DNA of 64,000 nucleotides from Okapia johnstoni. Its lineage: Eukaryota; Chordata; Mammalia; Artiodactyla; Giraffidae. The stretch's first letter is position 1; the number at the start of each line of letters is the position of its first letter. The translations under genes and the position numbers were made by a program. Positions 11,848 through 23,960 of the stretch are shown here, one piece after another. The notes beneath the pieces were generated by a model. It worked only from the letters and a program-made list of their open reading frames with translations, made no database searches and was not told the origin of the DNA. The stretch lies in contig CM044312.1 of assembly GCA_024291935.2 (NCBI GenBank), positions 71,815,001-71,879,000 of the forward strand, in the 5' to 3' direction.

Positions 11848-13068
11848 TCAGAATCCTTCAAGCTAGGCTTCAGCAGTATGTGAACTGAGAACTTCCAGAT
11901 ATACAAGCTGTATTTTAAAAAGGCAGAGGAACCAGAGGTCAAATTGCCAACACCTGCTGGATCTTGGAAAGAAAGGAATTGCAACAAAAACCTCTACTTC
12001 GCTTCATTGACTACACTAAAACCTTCGACTGTGTGAATCACAGCAATCTATGGAAAATTCTTAAAAGAGATGAGAATACCAGACCAGCTTACCTGTCTCC
12101 TGAGAAACTTGTATGCAGGTCAAGAAGTAACCATTGGAATCTTACATGGAACAAGGGGTTGGTTCAATATTGGGAAAGGAACTCAACAAGGCTGTATATT
12201 GTCACCCTGTTTATTTAATTTCTATGCTGAATGCATTGTGTGAAAGGCTAGGCTGGATGAATCACAAGCTGGAATCAAGATTGCCAGGAGAAATATCAGC
12301 AACCTCAGATATGCAGATGATACCACTTTAATGGCAGAAATCAAAGAAGAATTAAAGAGCCTCTCAATGAAGGTGAAACAGGAGAGTGAAAAAGATGGCT
12401 TAAAACTCAACATTAAAACCACGAAGTTCACGGCATCCGGTCCCATCACTTCATGGCAAATAGAAGGGGAAAAAATGGAAACAGTGACAGATTTTATTTT
12501 CTTGGGCTCTAAAATGACTGCAGATGGTGACTGCAGCCATGAAATTAACAGATGCTTGATGCTTGGAAGAAAAGCTATGACAAACCTAGACAGAGTATTA
12601 AAAAATCTTACTGACAAAAGTCTGTGCAATCAAAGCTATGGTTTTTTTCAGTAGTCATCTGTGGATGTGAGAGTTGGACCATAAAGAAAGCTGAGTGCCA
12701 AAGGATTGATGCTTTCCCACTGTGGTGCTGGAGAAGACTCTTCAGAGTCCATTGGACAGCAAGGAGATCAAATCAGTTAATCCTAAAGGAAATCAACCAT
12801 GAATATTCATTGGAAGGACTGATGCTGAAGTTCTGATGCTTTAGCCACCTGATGCGAAGAGCCAGCTCATTGGAAATGACTCTGATGCTGGGGAAGATTG
12901 AGGGCAGAAGGAGACAGGGGTGACAGAGGATGAGATGGTTGGATGGCCTCACTGACTCAATGGACATGAGTTTGAGCAAATTCAGGGACATAGTGAGTGA
13001 CAGGGAAGCCTGGTGTGCTGCAGTTCATGGGGTCTCAAAGAGTCAGACACAACTTCATGACTGAACAA
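11848..13068 (+). mobile_element. BovB LINE, 5'-truncated copy
   Basis: Plus-strand BovB from the RT segment containing LQAGFRK-like sequence (about 11848) through the YADD region (about 12305-12320, reads YADD in frame LRYADDTTLM) to the 3' end, TCAGACACAACTTCATGACT. Frames at 11964-12218, 12331-12654 and 12624-12836 are successive pieces of the same RT, separated by frameshifts and stops. More decayed than the copy at 8441. Inactive. Confidence 0.92.
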
Positions 13069-13261
13069 TATTGTGCTCTTATAAGACATCCTTTAAAACT
13101 AAGTCAGAAATGAAGTAGACTGCAATTTAACTCTGTAACAATATTTCTTTCACTAAGTATGTTTATGAGTAGGAAAACATAAATATTATGCTTTGGTATG
13201 TCATACTCATGATGCCCTGTTTCATCAACAAAGATTAAGCAGCAAATTTAATGACTAGCAT

Positions 13262-13357
13262 ATTTGAAGTTGGTGATGGACAGGGAGGCATGGCGTGCTG
13301 CAGGCCATGGGATTGCAAAGAGTCGGACATGACTGAGCAACTGAACTGAACTGAAGC
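13262..13357 (+). mobile_element. BovB 3'-end fragment, about 95 bases
   Basis: GTTGGTGATGGACAGGGAGG to GACTGAGCAACTGAACTGAA matches only the extreme 3' end of BovB including the ACTGA repeat tail. It lies about 190 bases beyond the BovB at 11848-13068 in the same orientation, and is far less diverged than that copy. It is therefore probably an independent, extremely truncated insertion. Confidence 0.85.
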
Positions 13358-14559
13358 TACTCAGTTATGGAATTTATGGTCAGCTATCATTTCATGTGAC
13401 TTCAGGTAATATCATATTTGGCATTCTCACCATGCCTAATTCAAGATGAACTGCCTAAATACCCAACTGTCAGTATTACCCAACAAGTAGACTTGCACAT
13501 TAAAGTCTTGAGAGCCCTGTGTTCAGACAATGCCTCTCTCTTTGCTTGTTTCTAAGACAGACAATTTATATTGTACCATCTGTAGGGAGAACAGGAAACA
13601 ACTAAAAAAAATTCAGTTAATTACAAGCTATTTATCCAGTCTTTTTAAAGATTCTACCTAATTCTGCTCTTTTGGTCCATTGATATAATTCTTTGTATTT
13701 TGGGATGCCTCCTTTTTGGAAATCTTGCTTTGATAGATATCTAATGCCTTAGATAATCTTTTCGCACAAATTACATGTTTCGGAATCTATCCAAGAGAGA
13801 TATTTCTGCCTTCTGAGAAAAAGGGTTACGTTTTTCTATCCTGAGGAGTTCTTCTTCAAATATAACCCAAAATTTTTTTTCTAAGAAATGAATCATCTCA
13901 AAGAAAACAACCATAAAATTTGTATAAACTTTTAAAAAGATAAAAGTGAGAAAAGCTTGCATGTCTGTGTTTTGCTCTGTTTTGTTTTGTAAAAGATATA
14001 AAACTTGGAAGATGGTTGCAACATGGATGGTTTCCCATTTTTATGACATTAATTTGAAGGCAGGCCACAATCCCAGTATGGCCCAGGGAAGTTAAAACTC
14101 TGGTAGAAATATACACATTTTTCTAGCCTAAGAATCAGAAGATAAAGCCAGGCCAATCAGACTCCTAGAAAGCAAGGAGGGAAACCTGGAAAGGAGAGAG
14201 CCACAGAAGGAATCCCCAAGTTCTGCATATGAACTGTCCTGACATCTCTGGCTAACCACTGAAGCATACAAGTATGGAGAAGACTTAAAAGCAATTTTCA
14301 ACAAAGGTTAAACAGTGGAAACTAAGATTTGAGGTGCTGTCTCCAACAACCAAGAAAATGTTTGCAATTTGATCATAATCAAGGTAATTTTTTACTTTCA
14401 AAATAAAAACACCCTTTATAGGAATATACAGAATGTAAGCACCGACAATACAGCTCTAACAATGTTCAGAATGTAATCCAAACTTACTTACATAAGAAGA
14501 ACTGAGAAAATGTGATTCATTCTTCTTAAAGGAAATTAAATAGGTCAGTTTTGAGATGT
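13358..14559. other. Unique AT-rich sequence, nothing recognised
   Basis: No supported gene or named repeat. Confidence 0.45.
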
Positions 14560-14639
14560 CCCTCATGTCAGGGGAACAACATTCCCATTGATTCAATCTG
14601 GTTTCTTAAATATTGTAACTCTTAATTAAATCAATCATC

Positions 14640-15150
14640 CTTAATGTCCAGAGACTTAAGAGGGCAATATGGGGATCAGAAACTTAAGGGGGTTTATTAA
14701 TTTAATATGGGCCAGGAAAGCTGATGTATTTGATTGGTTTAAAGAATGTCAGAAAATTTAAGAAGGACAATTGATTTAATGGGGTTGTGATAGTTTAAAG
14801 GCTGATTTAATCCATGAGAACCATATGATACAAGGGGCCTGATGGAACCCTCGGCAGTCCCAAGTTTTAAGGGGGCCAAATGGATCAAAGGCAATTAGGT
14901 GATGTAATGGGGATTATTGTTTAAATGAGGGTCAGGAAATTAAGAAGATCGATTAATTTAATGGGGTTCAGGAGACTTAAGAAGGCAGAATGAATTCCTG
15001 AGCATCAGGAGATTTAAGAAGGCAGGACATACTATGTGTCCTCAAAGGAACTTTGTGTACACAACTGAGGCCATACTATAAGTTCACAAAGGAACTTTGT
15101 GTACATAATTCATATATAAAACTGTGTACCTCACAGGAGGATGTACTCAT
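14640..15150 (+). repeat. Degenerate tandem repeat followed by LTR-like 45-50-base direct repeats
   Basis: A loose 36-40-base motif recurs between 14647 and 15026, roughly TCAGGAGACTTAAGAAGGC, often followed by a TTAATTTAATGGGG-like run. It is clearest at 14930-14966, 14967-15004 and 15005-15026. Then come two copies of a unit with CATACTATGTGTCC and GGAACTTTGTGTACA (15027-15070 and 15071-15120) and a TATA-like CATATATAAAAC at 15111-15122. A related block is at 47107-47250. The arrangement resembles the U3 part of a retroviral LTR, but no TG...CA ends, primer site or gag/pol frames are visible. Family not assigned. Confidence 0.45.
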
Positions 15151-16082
15151 AGAATATCACATTGCTCATCTAAGTAATTTTATATTTTGTTATGATATGA
15201 GCTAGAGTAAGTTCCTCTTCATTATTTCCTTTTGTGAAATATCATTGACTGTCCTTAAAATTACTTTTCCACATAAACTTAACAACTTGAGAACCATTTT
15301 AAACCACATATACATATTTATACACATACATATATATGTATATATGCATGCACATACATATAAATATACACATATCTCATTAGGATATTGAGTGGAATTA
15401 CATGAGTTTTATAGTTTAATACAAGGATGGTTAACTTCTTTTATATTCATTCTTTCCATTTCAGAGCATGATGTTTCTTACCAGTCATTTCTTTTCAATA
15501 TCAATAAGTATTTAGCGTCTCTTGCTATGGATGTTTGTTAGTATTTTGAAAGTTTTGATGCTATGTTCATTGGGATTTTCTCCACTGCACTTTCCAGTTG
15601 CTAATTGTTGCAATCCAACATCTACAGGAGAGATGCCAATTTTTGTATACTATTTTTCTATTTTCCACATTACTAGATTCTTATATTTGTTTAACAATGC
15701 TTATTTGATTTCCAGAAAATTTCTAAAAACACCGTCATTTCTTTTGTAATCTGAGAGTTTCATCTCTTCTTAGTAAATTGTATAATACAGTTTTATTATT
15801 TTTTTTATTAACTGATGCTTTCAGAAGAGCCCAGCTATTTTAATAAACTGAATCTTGCAGGTTTAATCACAATGGACAATGTCTTTGTAATTGGCTTAGT
15901 GAATGAACTAGACTCAGACCAGTGCAATTCACAAAGCAAGTCTCTAATTTCTATTTTCTATTCATTTTATGGCCATAAAATCTTTCAGGTCAAATTTTTA
16001 TTTCTGTTTATTTAAAAAAATATTTTGATCATTTTTAGCATTTAAAATCATTTTTTATAGTATCCATTTTCATATACTCTCA
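15151..16082. other. Unique AT-rich sequence with a (TA/CA)-rich stretch at 15305-15375
   Basis: The stretch ACATATACATATTTATACACATACATATATATGTATATATGCATGCACATACATATAAATATACACATA is low complexity. Otherwise nothing recognised. Confidence 0.5.
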
Positions 16083-16984
16083 ATTCAGTTCAGTTCAGTT
16101 CAGTTCAGTTGCTCAGTCACATCCGACTCTTTGCGACCCCATGAACCACAGCACACCAGGATTCCCTGTCCATCACCAACTCCCAGAGCCTACCCAAACT
16201 CATGTCCATTGAGTTGGTGATGCCATCCAACCATCCCATCCTCTGTCGTCCCCTTCTCTTCCTGCCCTCAATCTTTCCCAGCATCAGGGTCTTTTCCAAT
16301 GAGTCAGCTCTTCGCATCAGGTGGCCAAAGCATTGGAGTTTCAGCTTCAACATCAGTCCTTCCAATGAACACTCAGGACTGATCTCCTTTAGGATGGACT
16401 GGTTGGATCTCCTTGCAGTCCAAAGGACTCTCAAGAGTCTTCTCCAACACCACAGTTCAAAAGTATCAATTCTTCTGCCCTCAGCTTTCTTTATTGTCCA
16501 ACTCTCACATCCATATATGACTACTGGAAAAACCATAACCTTGACTAGATGGACCTTTGTTGGCAAATAATGTCTCTGCTTTTGAATATGCTGTCTAGAT
16601 TGGTCATAACTTTCCTTCCAAGGAGTAAGTGTCTTTTAATTTCATGGCTGCAATCACCATCTGCAGTGATTTTGGAGCCCAAAAAAATAAAGTCAGCCAC
16701 TGTTTCCACTTTTTCGCCATCTATTTCCCATGAAGTGATGGGACCAGATGCCATGATCTTCTGAATGTTCAGCTTTAGGGCAACTTTTTCACTCTCCTCT
16801 TTCACTTTCATCAAGAGGCTCTTTAGTTCTTCTTCACTTTCTGCCATAAGGGTGATGTCATCTGCATATCTGATGTTATTGATATATCTCCAAGCAATCT
16901 CGATTCCAGCTTGTGCTTCCTCCAGCCCAGTGTTTCTCATGATGTACTCTGCATATAAGTTAAATAAGCAGGGTGACAATATAT
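16083..16984 (-). mobile_element. BovB LINE, 5'-truncated copy (3' 0.9 kb)
   Basis: Minus-strand BovB with a clean tail of five TTCAG repeats at 16085-16110. The 16545-17024 frame covers the end of RT, with a YADD that reads YADDITLM. The 16117-16566 frame covers the C-terminal part ([20 protein letters not shown]). The two are in different frames because one base is missing in GGCAAATAATG near 16563, where other copies have GGCAAAGTAATG. Homology stops at about 16984; the first residues of the 16545-17024 frame are flanking sequence. Confidence 0.93.
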
Positions 16985-17227
16985 TATATATCTCACTCTG
17001 TCCTTTATAATAGATGACAAGCAAAACTCTTCACAATAATTCTTAACTGATTGAAATTACTTTTCCACAAAAAATTTACAAAGAAATATCATTATTGGTA
17101 AAAATTAACCTCTTAATGTTTTTATAAAATTCAGTACTCTTGTTGTCTTATTTCTTTTAAAATTTCTGATCATATATTAGGAGAATAATAAATCTGTGCT
17201 TGTCTAAAATGATAGATATTTTCACCA
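16985..17227. other. Unique AT-rich sequence
   Basis: Nothing recognised. Confidence 0.4.
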
Positions 17228-17338
17228 TATTTCAAGTGCTCAATAACCACTTGTGTCTAGCTTCTACCATGTAGGACAGCACAGATACAGAACATTTTCA
17301 TCCCTGAAAAATGTTTTCTTGGACAGTACTGGTGTAGA
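17228..17338. mobile_element. hAT-Charlie DNA transposon remnant (MER5A-like)
   Basis: TTTCAAGTGCTCAATAACCA, then TAGGACAGCACAGATACAGA and TTCTTGGACAGTACTG match the pattern of the short non-autonomous hAT element MER5A, which ends in a CAGTGCTGTCC-type inverted repeat. Old and decayed. Confidence 0.7.
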
Positions 17339-17679
17339 GTATAGCAAGACTAGCTTGTGTTTGTTACTTGTAAAACATTGATGACTTTTTTCTTTTAAAA
17401 TTTAATAGCTTGTAATAAGTTTTATAGACATTAACTAAATTGTTTATTCTTATATTGGAAATAATAACTATTTTCAATGTTAGTCCCTTTCACAAATAGC
17501 ACCAAAACTCTCTGGGTAGAAGTTGTTGTAGAACTACAAAATTAGAAACATCAGGATCCAGGGGGAAAAAAAGAACATCAGAAACATAATAGTAAGTCAC
17601 TTAAAAAAAATTCTCACGTGATGATATTGCTTCATGAGCTATTTGAATTTCCTTTGCTTCCTCATTCATCTCTTCATTA

Positions 17680-18050
17680 ACTCCACAACTATTCACTGAT
17701 GATACAGGGAACACACAGAACAAAAGTACTATGTATAAAATGTCATACAGTAATAAGTGCTAAATACAAAGTTTTAATAAAAGAGAGGACGGAGTGGTAG
17801 ATGCCTTTGGGGAGAATTCCTGTTTTAAATGGCATGATCAGGTAAGACTCCAGTCAGGTGACACTTGAGCATGGACCAGAAAAACCTACTGTGTTTCTAG
17901 CACTGACTCAGTATTAGACTCTGATTTAGACTCAAGAGCATTTTTGCTTTAGGCATTATGCTAGGGTTTGGAGACAGGGATAAGAAAAGACCTTTGTTCT
18001 ATCTTCAGGAAGATCTAGGGACTCTAGGGAAGAAGATAAATGAGAAGATA
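17680..18050. repeat. Ancient interspersed repeat, unassigned (L2/MIR age)
   Basis: Phrases such as GGTGACACTTGAGCATGGACC and GGCATTATGCTAGGGTTTGG followed by GGAAGATCTAGGGACTCTAG resemble a widespread old mammalian repeat. I cannot name it safely. Confidence 0.35.
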
Positions 18051-18217
18051 ACCCATTACCACACAATCTGCTAAGTGACACGCTAAGTGATATGTATGTA
18101 GCATTATGTTTCCTTATCCATTAGGTAACACCTTTCCCCAAAGGCATATTAAACCGCATTAACAGTATTAAAAAATTGTCCATTTGTTTCAAAATTAACT
18201 TGTAACAGAAAATAATA

Positions 18218-18448
18218 TTAAGTATGTGTGTGTGTAAATCGCTGTGTTGTGTCCAATCCTTTGCAATCCCATAGACTATAGCCCACCAGGCTCCTCAGTC
18301 CACGGAATCCTCCAGGCAAAAATACTGGCGTGGGTAGCTATTCCTTTCTCCAGGAAAACTTCTCCAGGGAGTCTTCCCAACCCAATGATCTAATCCAGGT
18401 TTCCTTTGCTGAGGCAGATTCTTTACTGTATGAGCCACCAGGGAAGCT
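18218..18448 (-). mobile_element. Bov-tA SINE
   Basis: Minus-strand SINE. A TGTGTGTGTG tail stands on the left, the body has GCCCACCAGGCTCCTCAGTC, and the tRNA-derived head is on the right, ending GAGCCACCAGGGAAGCTC. A short TAATATT-containing duplication lies on both sides (about 18208 and 18450). Confidence 0.93.
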
Positions 18449-20411
18449 CTTAATATTGAATATGGAATCATAAAAAATCTATTAGCTAAAGTTGGTTTCA
18501 CTCTGGACAGTATAAAAACTTTTAACCACTTTTCACTTTTGAAATTAATGCACCTTCCCTTTCAATAGGATAAAATAACATTAATAGGGCTAATGAGCAT
18601 AGAATCTAAAATGTAATAAATGGCAAAGAAAAATTTTGTGTCTCCTTTTTTGTCAAGTTTCCCAATAAATGTGATAAAACATGAATTCTTTTTTATAGTA
18701 AGTCTTATCCTACTGACAAGATTCATTATTTTTATAACCAACTTAGAAAAAAAATCTAAATTGTAATTTGTCTATTATTATCCTTGAATCACTCCAAATA
18801 CAAAGCACAATATTAAAAAAATTTCTATTTTGAGTTTTAGTTTTCTGAGCTGAATATTAACAATCTCAAAATTAAGATAGGTATAATTTTTCATGTACTT
18901 CACAATGGATTCCTTAGAAAGATATACATGAAGAAAGATAAACACTTCTATTTGTTATCTCCAATTAACCATGAAACAAATAAAAGGCAAATGTATGATT
19001 GATTACTTAGAAGCTCCGAAGACTTGGATAATGAGGCAAAAGTAACGTTATATATTCAGGGTATAATCTAAAACATAATTTTGTTGATACAAACTGATTG
19101 CAAAGCAGTTAAAATTAATATGACTTTTAGGTAAGGACATAAATGTAGAGTTTTGAAGATAGCAACCATTTGTAAACAAACCACTCATATTATTTTTCAT
19201 GAGACTATAAGAGAATGTCTTTGTCCACTATATTTAGAGACCATTACTTGTTTTCAATGAGACTTGTAAGCAAAAAATGACACTTATTTAAAGCTTGCAT
19301 TTTAATTAAGTAAAGCTTTTAGTGTAAATTAATTTAGACTAGATTTTAGTCATCTGTAATATCATTCAATTCTACTGCTATTTCTACAGTTTATTAGTTT
19401 AAAATTGATTCAATTTATGTTAACAGTTGAGTGATTAAGTAATTCCTGAGGAAATTTTAATTATCACAGTGGTTGTTTTCTCTATGTAAATAAGATCTTA
19501 CACACAAATTGAATTAAGAAAAAATAACTTTTTAGAAAAGCTATAATCTGTACTGGGAACAAAAGATATTTCTGTCTTATTAAACATTTTTATGATTAAT
19601 TCTCCCTATTCCTAAGTCATATATTAGTGTTGAAGTGAGAAAAGGAACTAGAGGTGTCATCCATTTTATACCTATGATTTTGATGATGGCCTTCCAAGGG
19701 GCCTTTGCACTCTTAGACTTTAGTTCTCATTCCCACAACATCAGTGTTTTTTCTCCCTCACCAAATGGTTAGAAAGGAAATAGAAGCTCATTCCAGAGTA
19801 GGAATAAAGTAAGGAGATGAACATTTTAGTTACCTGTAATAGTATTTTTTTTTTCTATTTTGAGGAGTTGTCTATGATCTGAAGTGATTCCCCAAACTAA
19901 TATAAAATGTCAAATGAGCTATGTCCTCAATGGATTAAAACCAATGTCAGGTGAATTCTCAACAGATGAATAAAATAGAGAATACTCAAGCAATTTGACT
20001 TGTATGAACTGTCCTCTTGATTTTGTGTTTTTAAAAGATATTTAGAGTTAAATGTAACTAGCAAAAGAAACAGTTCATTTTTTTGGAAAATATGCAAACT
20101 TCCCCATCATTAAGTTACTAAACAGATATGCATAAATGGGAAACTTTAGTCAGAAAAAATTGACGAATAGCTTTCCTTATCAACATTTCAATTTGAAAAG
20201 GTACTATCATTGAGAAACAGATCTATTATTATTACCCTACACATTGACCCTTGGGGAAAAAGGGAAAGTTAATTAAATATGCAGGGCCAAACACTTGACA
20301 GAGTGGCCCCTTTAATGCTCCTGCTCCTCCTCAGGCTGCAGTTCCGTCCCCAGTTTATACTGTCTCCCCTTTTCCAGGATATGGTTTTTATTGTTGTGTT
20401 TCCCTTTTGAT
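18449..20411. other. Unique AT-rich sequence, nothing recognised
   Basis: Nearly 2 kb without a supported gene or repeat. Confidence 0.5.
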
Positions 20412-20418
20412 GGATTTT

Positions 20419-20638
20419 CTTCAGTGCCCTGTATAGTGAATGGGGTTGCAAAGAGTTGGACACGACTGAGCGACTTCACTTTCACTTTTCACTTGCACGC
20501 ATTGGAGAAGGAAATGGCAACCCACTCCAGTGTTCTTGCCTGGAGAATCCCAGGGATGGGGGAGCCTGTGGGCTTCCATCTATAGGGTCGCACAGAGTCA
20601 GCCACGACTGAAGCAACCTAGCAGCAGCAGCAGCAGCA
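20419..20638 (+). mobile_element. ART2A/Bov-A2-type SINE, partial first unit, (GCA)n tail
   Basis: Part of one Bov-A unit (GGGGTTGCAAAGAGTTGGAC), a TTCACTTTCACTTTTCACTT linker, a full second unit from about 20505 and an AGCAGCAGCAGCAGCAGCA tail. Confidence 0.9.
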
Positions 20639-20639
20639 T

Positions 20640-22571
20640 AGGGACAAAATTATTTGTTGTCCTTACTCCCATGATTAAGGCTTCCCCCTCCCCACCAGAG
20701 ATACTAGGCCTTGTGTGGTTTGGGTATCAGATTAAATATTGTCTCTTCTATTGTCTGGAAGACTTTGCACAGAATTAGTATGATTTCTTCCTTTAATGTT
20801 TGGAAAAATTCACCAATGAAGACAAGCCTTTTTTTTTTTTTTTTAAGAAATTCGGTTAATCATTTTGTACCATATTCCACACTCTGTATTTGACTTGTTC
20901 TCTCTTTACATTATTCAACATCCTTCTCTTCTTTCAATTTCCTGTAATTCAATCTAGAAGTTTGAATTTTGGCAAGAAAAATTTGTGGGTTATTGTTATC
21001 TTTCTTTAACATTTCATCATAGGTACATACAGTCTGATTTTCCCAAGACAGATCAGTGTTTTTAGTTGTCAGCCAATCTGTGCATTACTAAGTTCCCCAG
21101 TACCATTTCTTGTGGTTTTTGTAGCATCTAGTAAATATTATTATCTAGATCCATTATTTAATTTGTGCTTGTAAAATGATTTTAATCTTCTATCATTCTT
21201 TCTGCTAAATTAGTTGGACTTCTTCTATGAAAGGAAATTAACCTTATCAAATATTTGGCTACTCTGAAACAGTTTATATTATAAAGTAGTATAATTTCTC
21301 TTCTTATATTTGACAATTCGCAAAATAATGAATTATTACATCAGCACTCTAAAAAGGCAGCATTACCAGATAATTTAACCTCTAAACTGAAACACTTCTG
21401 AGATGGGGTGGTATTAATAATTACCCTAGGACAGTAGTCTCTGAGGAGATTCCAGGCAAAAGTGACTCATAAGTGATTTTTTTTTTAATTCCTGGATTTC
21501 TACGTATTTTATGCTTCACTTCACTGTAATTCTTATTTTTGGTTGCCCCAATTGTTTTATCTTGGCCATGAAAAACCTGTTCAATTTGAAGTCCTTTGGA
21601 GGTGATCTCAGTAGTCTTGGGCAGATTTCTTGCTTCCTTAGACAACAAGATATTTCATGGCTATCTTCTATATTTCTTTCTCCCAGTTCTGAAAACAATT
21701 TTTCAAAAAGAGTCTTATTTCTTTTAGTGAGTACTAGTGTTTTGATACTTAAATACTGGTTCTAGTGTACGACTGCTTCTGTGATGTCATTGCTTTTATG
21801 CATTCTCAACACGCAGAGCTAGGAAGGATGCATTTTTAAGAGGGAAGATTAATAATAAGTTTATGCTGATATTTTTAAATCAATAGAAACATTACCGGGA
21901 TTTTATTTAACTTCTTTATATTTGCTTTTCATTTCTCTATTCTAAAACTACTGATTTAATTATTGCTTTGTATAGTATCTCTGTTATCTACTAATATATA
22001 TTCACTTAATACCAATATTTTTACTAAGAGTGACCAATTCAGCTTCAAATTTCCTTGGTGTTATTTTTGATCTTTAAAACTTACCCAATAGCAACATCAG
22101 TTAAAATACTGTTTTAAAATAATGTTAAAATAATACTGGTCAGAGGAGTTATGTGATCAAAATGATGGATTATTTGGGGTATTTTTAAAATTTTATTTTT
22201 ATAATTTACATAGAATGTTTAAAGTTCTATATTTAAAACTATAACATATTTTAAGAGTTGTAGCTTATCACTTAACATGTTCCTATTTTTCTAGCCTCCC
22301 AAAGATAACATTAATAAAACCAAAGTAATACTGCAATATTGAAACTAGTTTGACTATGTTTACTGAGATATCAACACATAAAGGTAACTTCTGTTATGAA
22401 ATAGCAATTTTGATGTCTCTGGTCTTGTTTTAATCATAGGCAAGTTTTTTTTCCTGTATCCCTTACTTATTTATGTATGCTATGCTAATTCACATAAACT
22501 GTTCACTTTCAAGTGTCTGTTTTGATATGCTAATTTCAGGAAAATTGCTACAGTCTTTCAGACACTAGTCC
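20640..22571. other. Unique AT-rich sequence
   Basis: Contains a T15 run near 20829. The overlapping frames at 21421-21765 on both strands have no recognisable features. Nothing else supported. Confidence 0.45.
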
Positions 22572-23012
22572 TTAAATTCGAATTATTTCATCACAGTTCT
22601 TTGTACAACTGCTGAGTTCATAAAGCACATTTTTCTTACTTTTGTTACGTCCTATTCTGACCCTATTCCTGTTGTGCAGGTTTGTAGAAAGCAGAAACCC
22701 TGGATGTATGACTTTCCTGTGAGTGTGGGTGAATGCTGGAGAAGCTGGAAATGCCATTTTTAGAGCTGTTTCATGTGAAGGTTCATATACTCTAAAACGA
22801 ATGTCTCCCAAGAAACCCTCATCCTGAAAGGTTCTGCTACATAATTCAAAGTAGCTACAAATGTCTGCAATGAAACTCTGGAAGCGTGGGGAAGAATCTG
22901 TCCCTAACACACAGCTTAACATAGTGGCTGAAACTTTGTTTTGTAATATGATTTTTCCAGTTAATTTTAGATGATGGCAGGGAAAAAATTTGTCTCTAAA
23001 ATTTATATACAT
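22572..23012 (-). CDS. Unidentified 146-codon open frame, possibly exon-derived or chance
   Basis: This is the longest frame in the window not explained by a repeat. It starts MYINFRDKFFPCHH, contains CVLGTDSSPRFQSFIADIC and ELCSRTFQDEGFLGDIRFRV, and ends in basic and cysteine-containing sequence (VRIGRNKSKKN, CTKNCDEIIRI) before TAA. No signal peptide, membrane segment or named motif is seen. In the coding direction the sequence just after the ATG reads AATTTTAGAGAC, so an AG splice acceptor is possible and the ATG need not be the start. Composition is less AT-rich than its flanks. I do not recognise the protein; it could be a terminal exon, an old retrocopy or chance. Confidence 0.25.
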   Translation of the reverse strand: MYINFRDKFFPCHHLKLTGKIILQNKVSATMLSCVLGTDSSPRFQSFIADICSYFELCSRTFQDEGFLGDIRFRVYEPSHETALKMAFPASPAFTHTHRKVIHPGFLLSTNLHNRNRVRIGRNKSKKNVLYELSSCTKNCDEIIRI

Positions 23013-23297
23013 AAATATAATATCTTGGAAATGGTAGTAAATTTCATTTGGTGAGATACTTTAGTAAAGAAAATTATTACATTTTATTTAACCCACCAAT
23101 GCTCAAATTTATCTGACCACAGGATTTTTTGTTTTCTTATATCACATATGAATATGCAGAAGAATTTGTTCTATAGAACACATCTGAGTTTTGTGTTAAA
23201 TAAAGCTCGACAGGTACATTTATGATAAATGTTTTCAAGGCTTTGTATTTATTACTGTGAATCAGGAATCTTCAAGTTGGAGTATAGTATATGGCAG

Positions 23298-23522
23298 TGG
23301 TGGTTTAGTCGCTAAATCTTGTCCAACTCTTGGGACCCCATGGACTGCAGCACCCCAGGCTCCTCCGTCCATGGGATTTCCTAGGCAAGAATACTGGAGT
23401 GGGTTGCCATTTCCTTCTCTAGAGGATTTTCCTGACCCAGGGATCAAACCCATGACTCTTGCAGTACAGGCAGTATCCTGTATTGCAGGTAGATTCTTTA
23501 CTGACTGAGCCAGAGGAAGCCA
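23298..23522 (-). mobile_element. Bov-tA SINE
   Basis: GTCCAACTCTTGGGACCCCA to TTTACTGACTGAGCCAGAGG reads as a reverse-complement SINE with both body and tRNA-like head. The two open frames here (83 and 89 codons on opposite strands) are SINE frames. Confidence 0.93.
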
Positions 23523-23744
23523 TTGGGCCATCTTCCAAACGTATTTATATAAGAACCACTTTTCTACATGATACGAACTGTAGAGTATTGCTTGAGAGGT
23601 ATAATCATTCTTAGCTTTCAGAATTTATATCCCTCTTTTTTACCCAGAGAGGGTCATATATAATTTATCATGAAATGCAGAGAAATATGACTTTATTGCT
23701 GTTCTTGTGATTATTATTATTACTATACTTAAGATTATGATTAA

Positions 23745-23905
23745 TACTTTTAACTTTTTAATTGAGATATAATATATATATATATATATTATATATACAG
23801 AATTCTGTTTGTATCATGAATGAAAAGTTCAATGAATTTTCACAAACTGAGCCCACCTGTGTAACCAGCATCTAACTCCAGAAATAGAATATTACATACC
23901 TATCT
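23745..23905 (-). mobile_element. L1 3' UTR fragment with AT simple repeat
   Basis: TTTTAATTGAGATATAATAT, a (TA)n run at 23770-23800, then CAATGAATTTTCACAAACTG and GTGTAACCAGCATCTAACTC match an old L1 3' end in reverse complement. Confidence 0.6.
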
Positions 23906-23960
23906 GGAAAAGGAAGGAAAATTCAGACTTCCTTGGAAGTCTCATTTTCTTTAAATGAGA

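Noticed and set aside
14640..15150. Endogenous provirus
   Set aside because: No gag, pol or env frames, primer-binding site or second LTR nearby; at most an LTR remnant.
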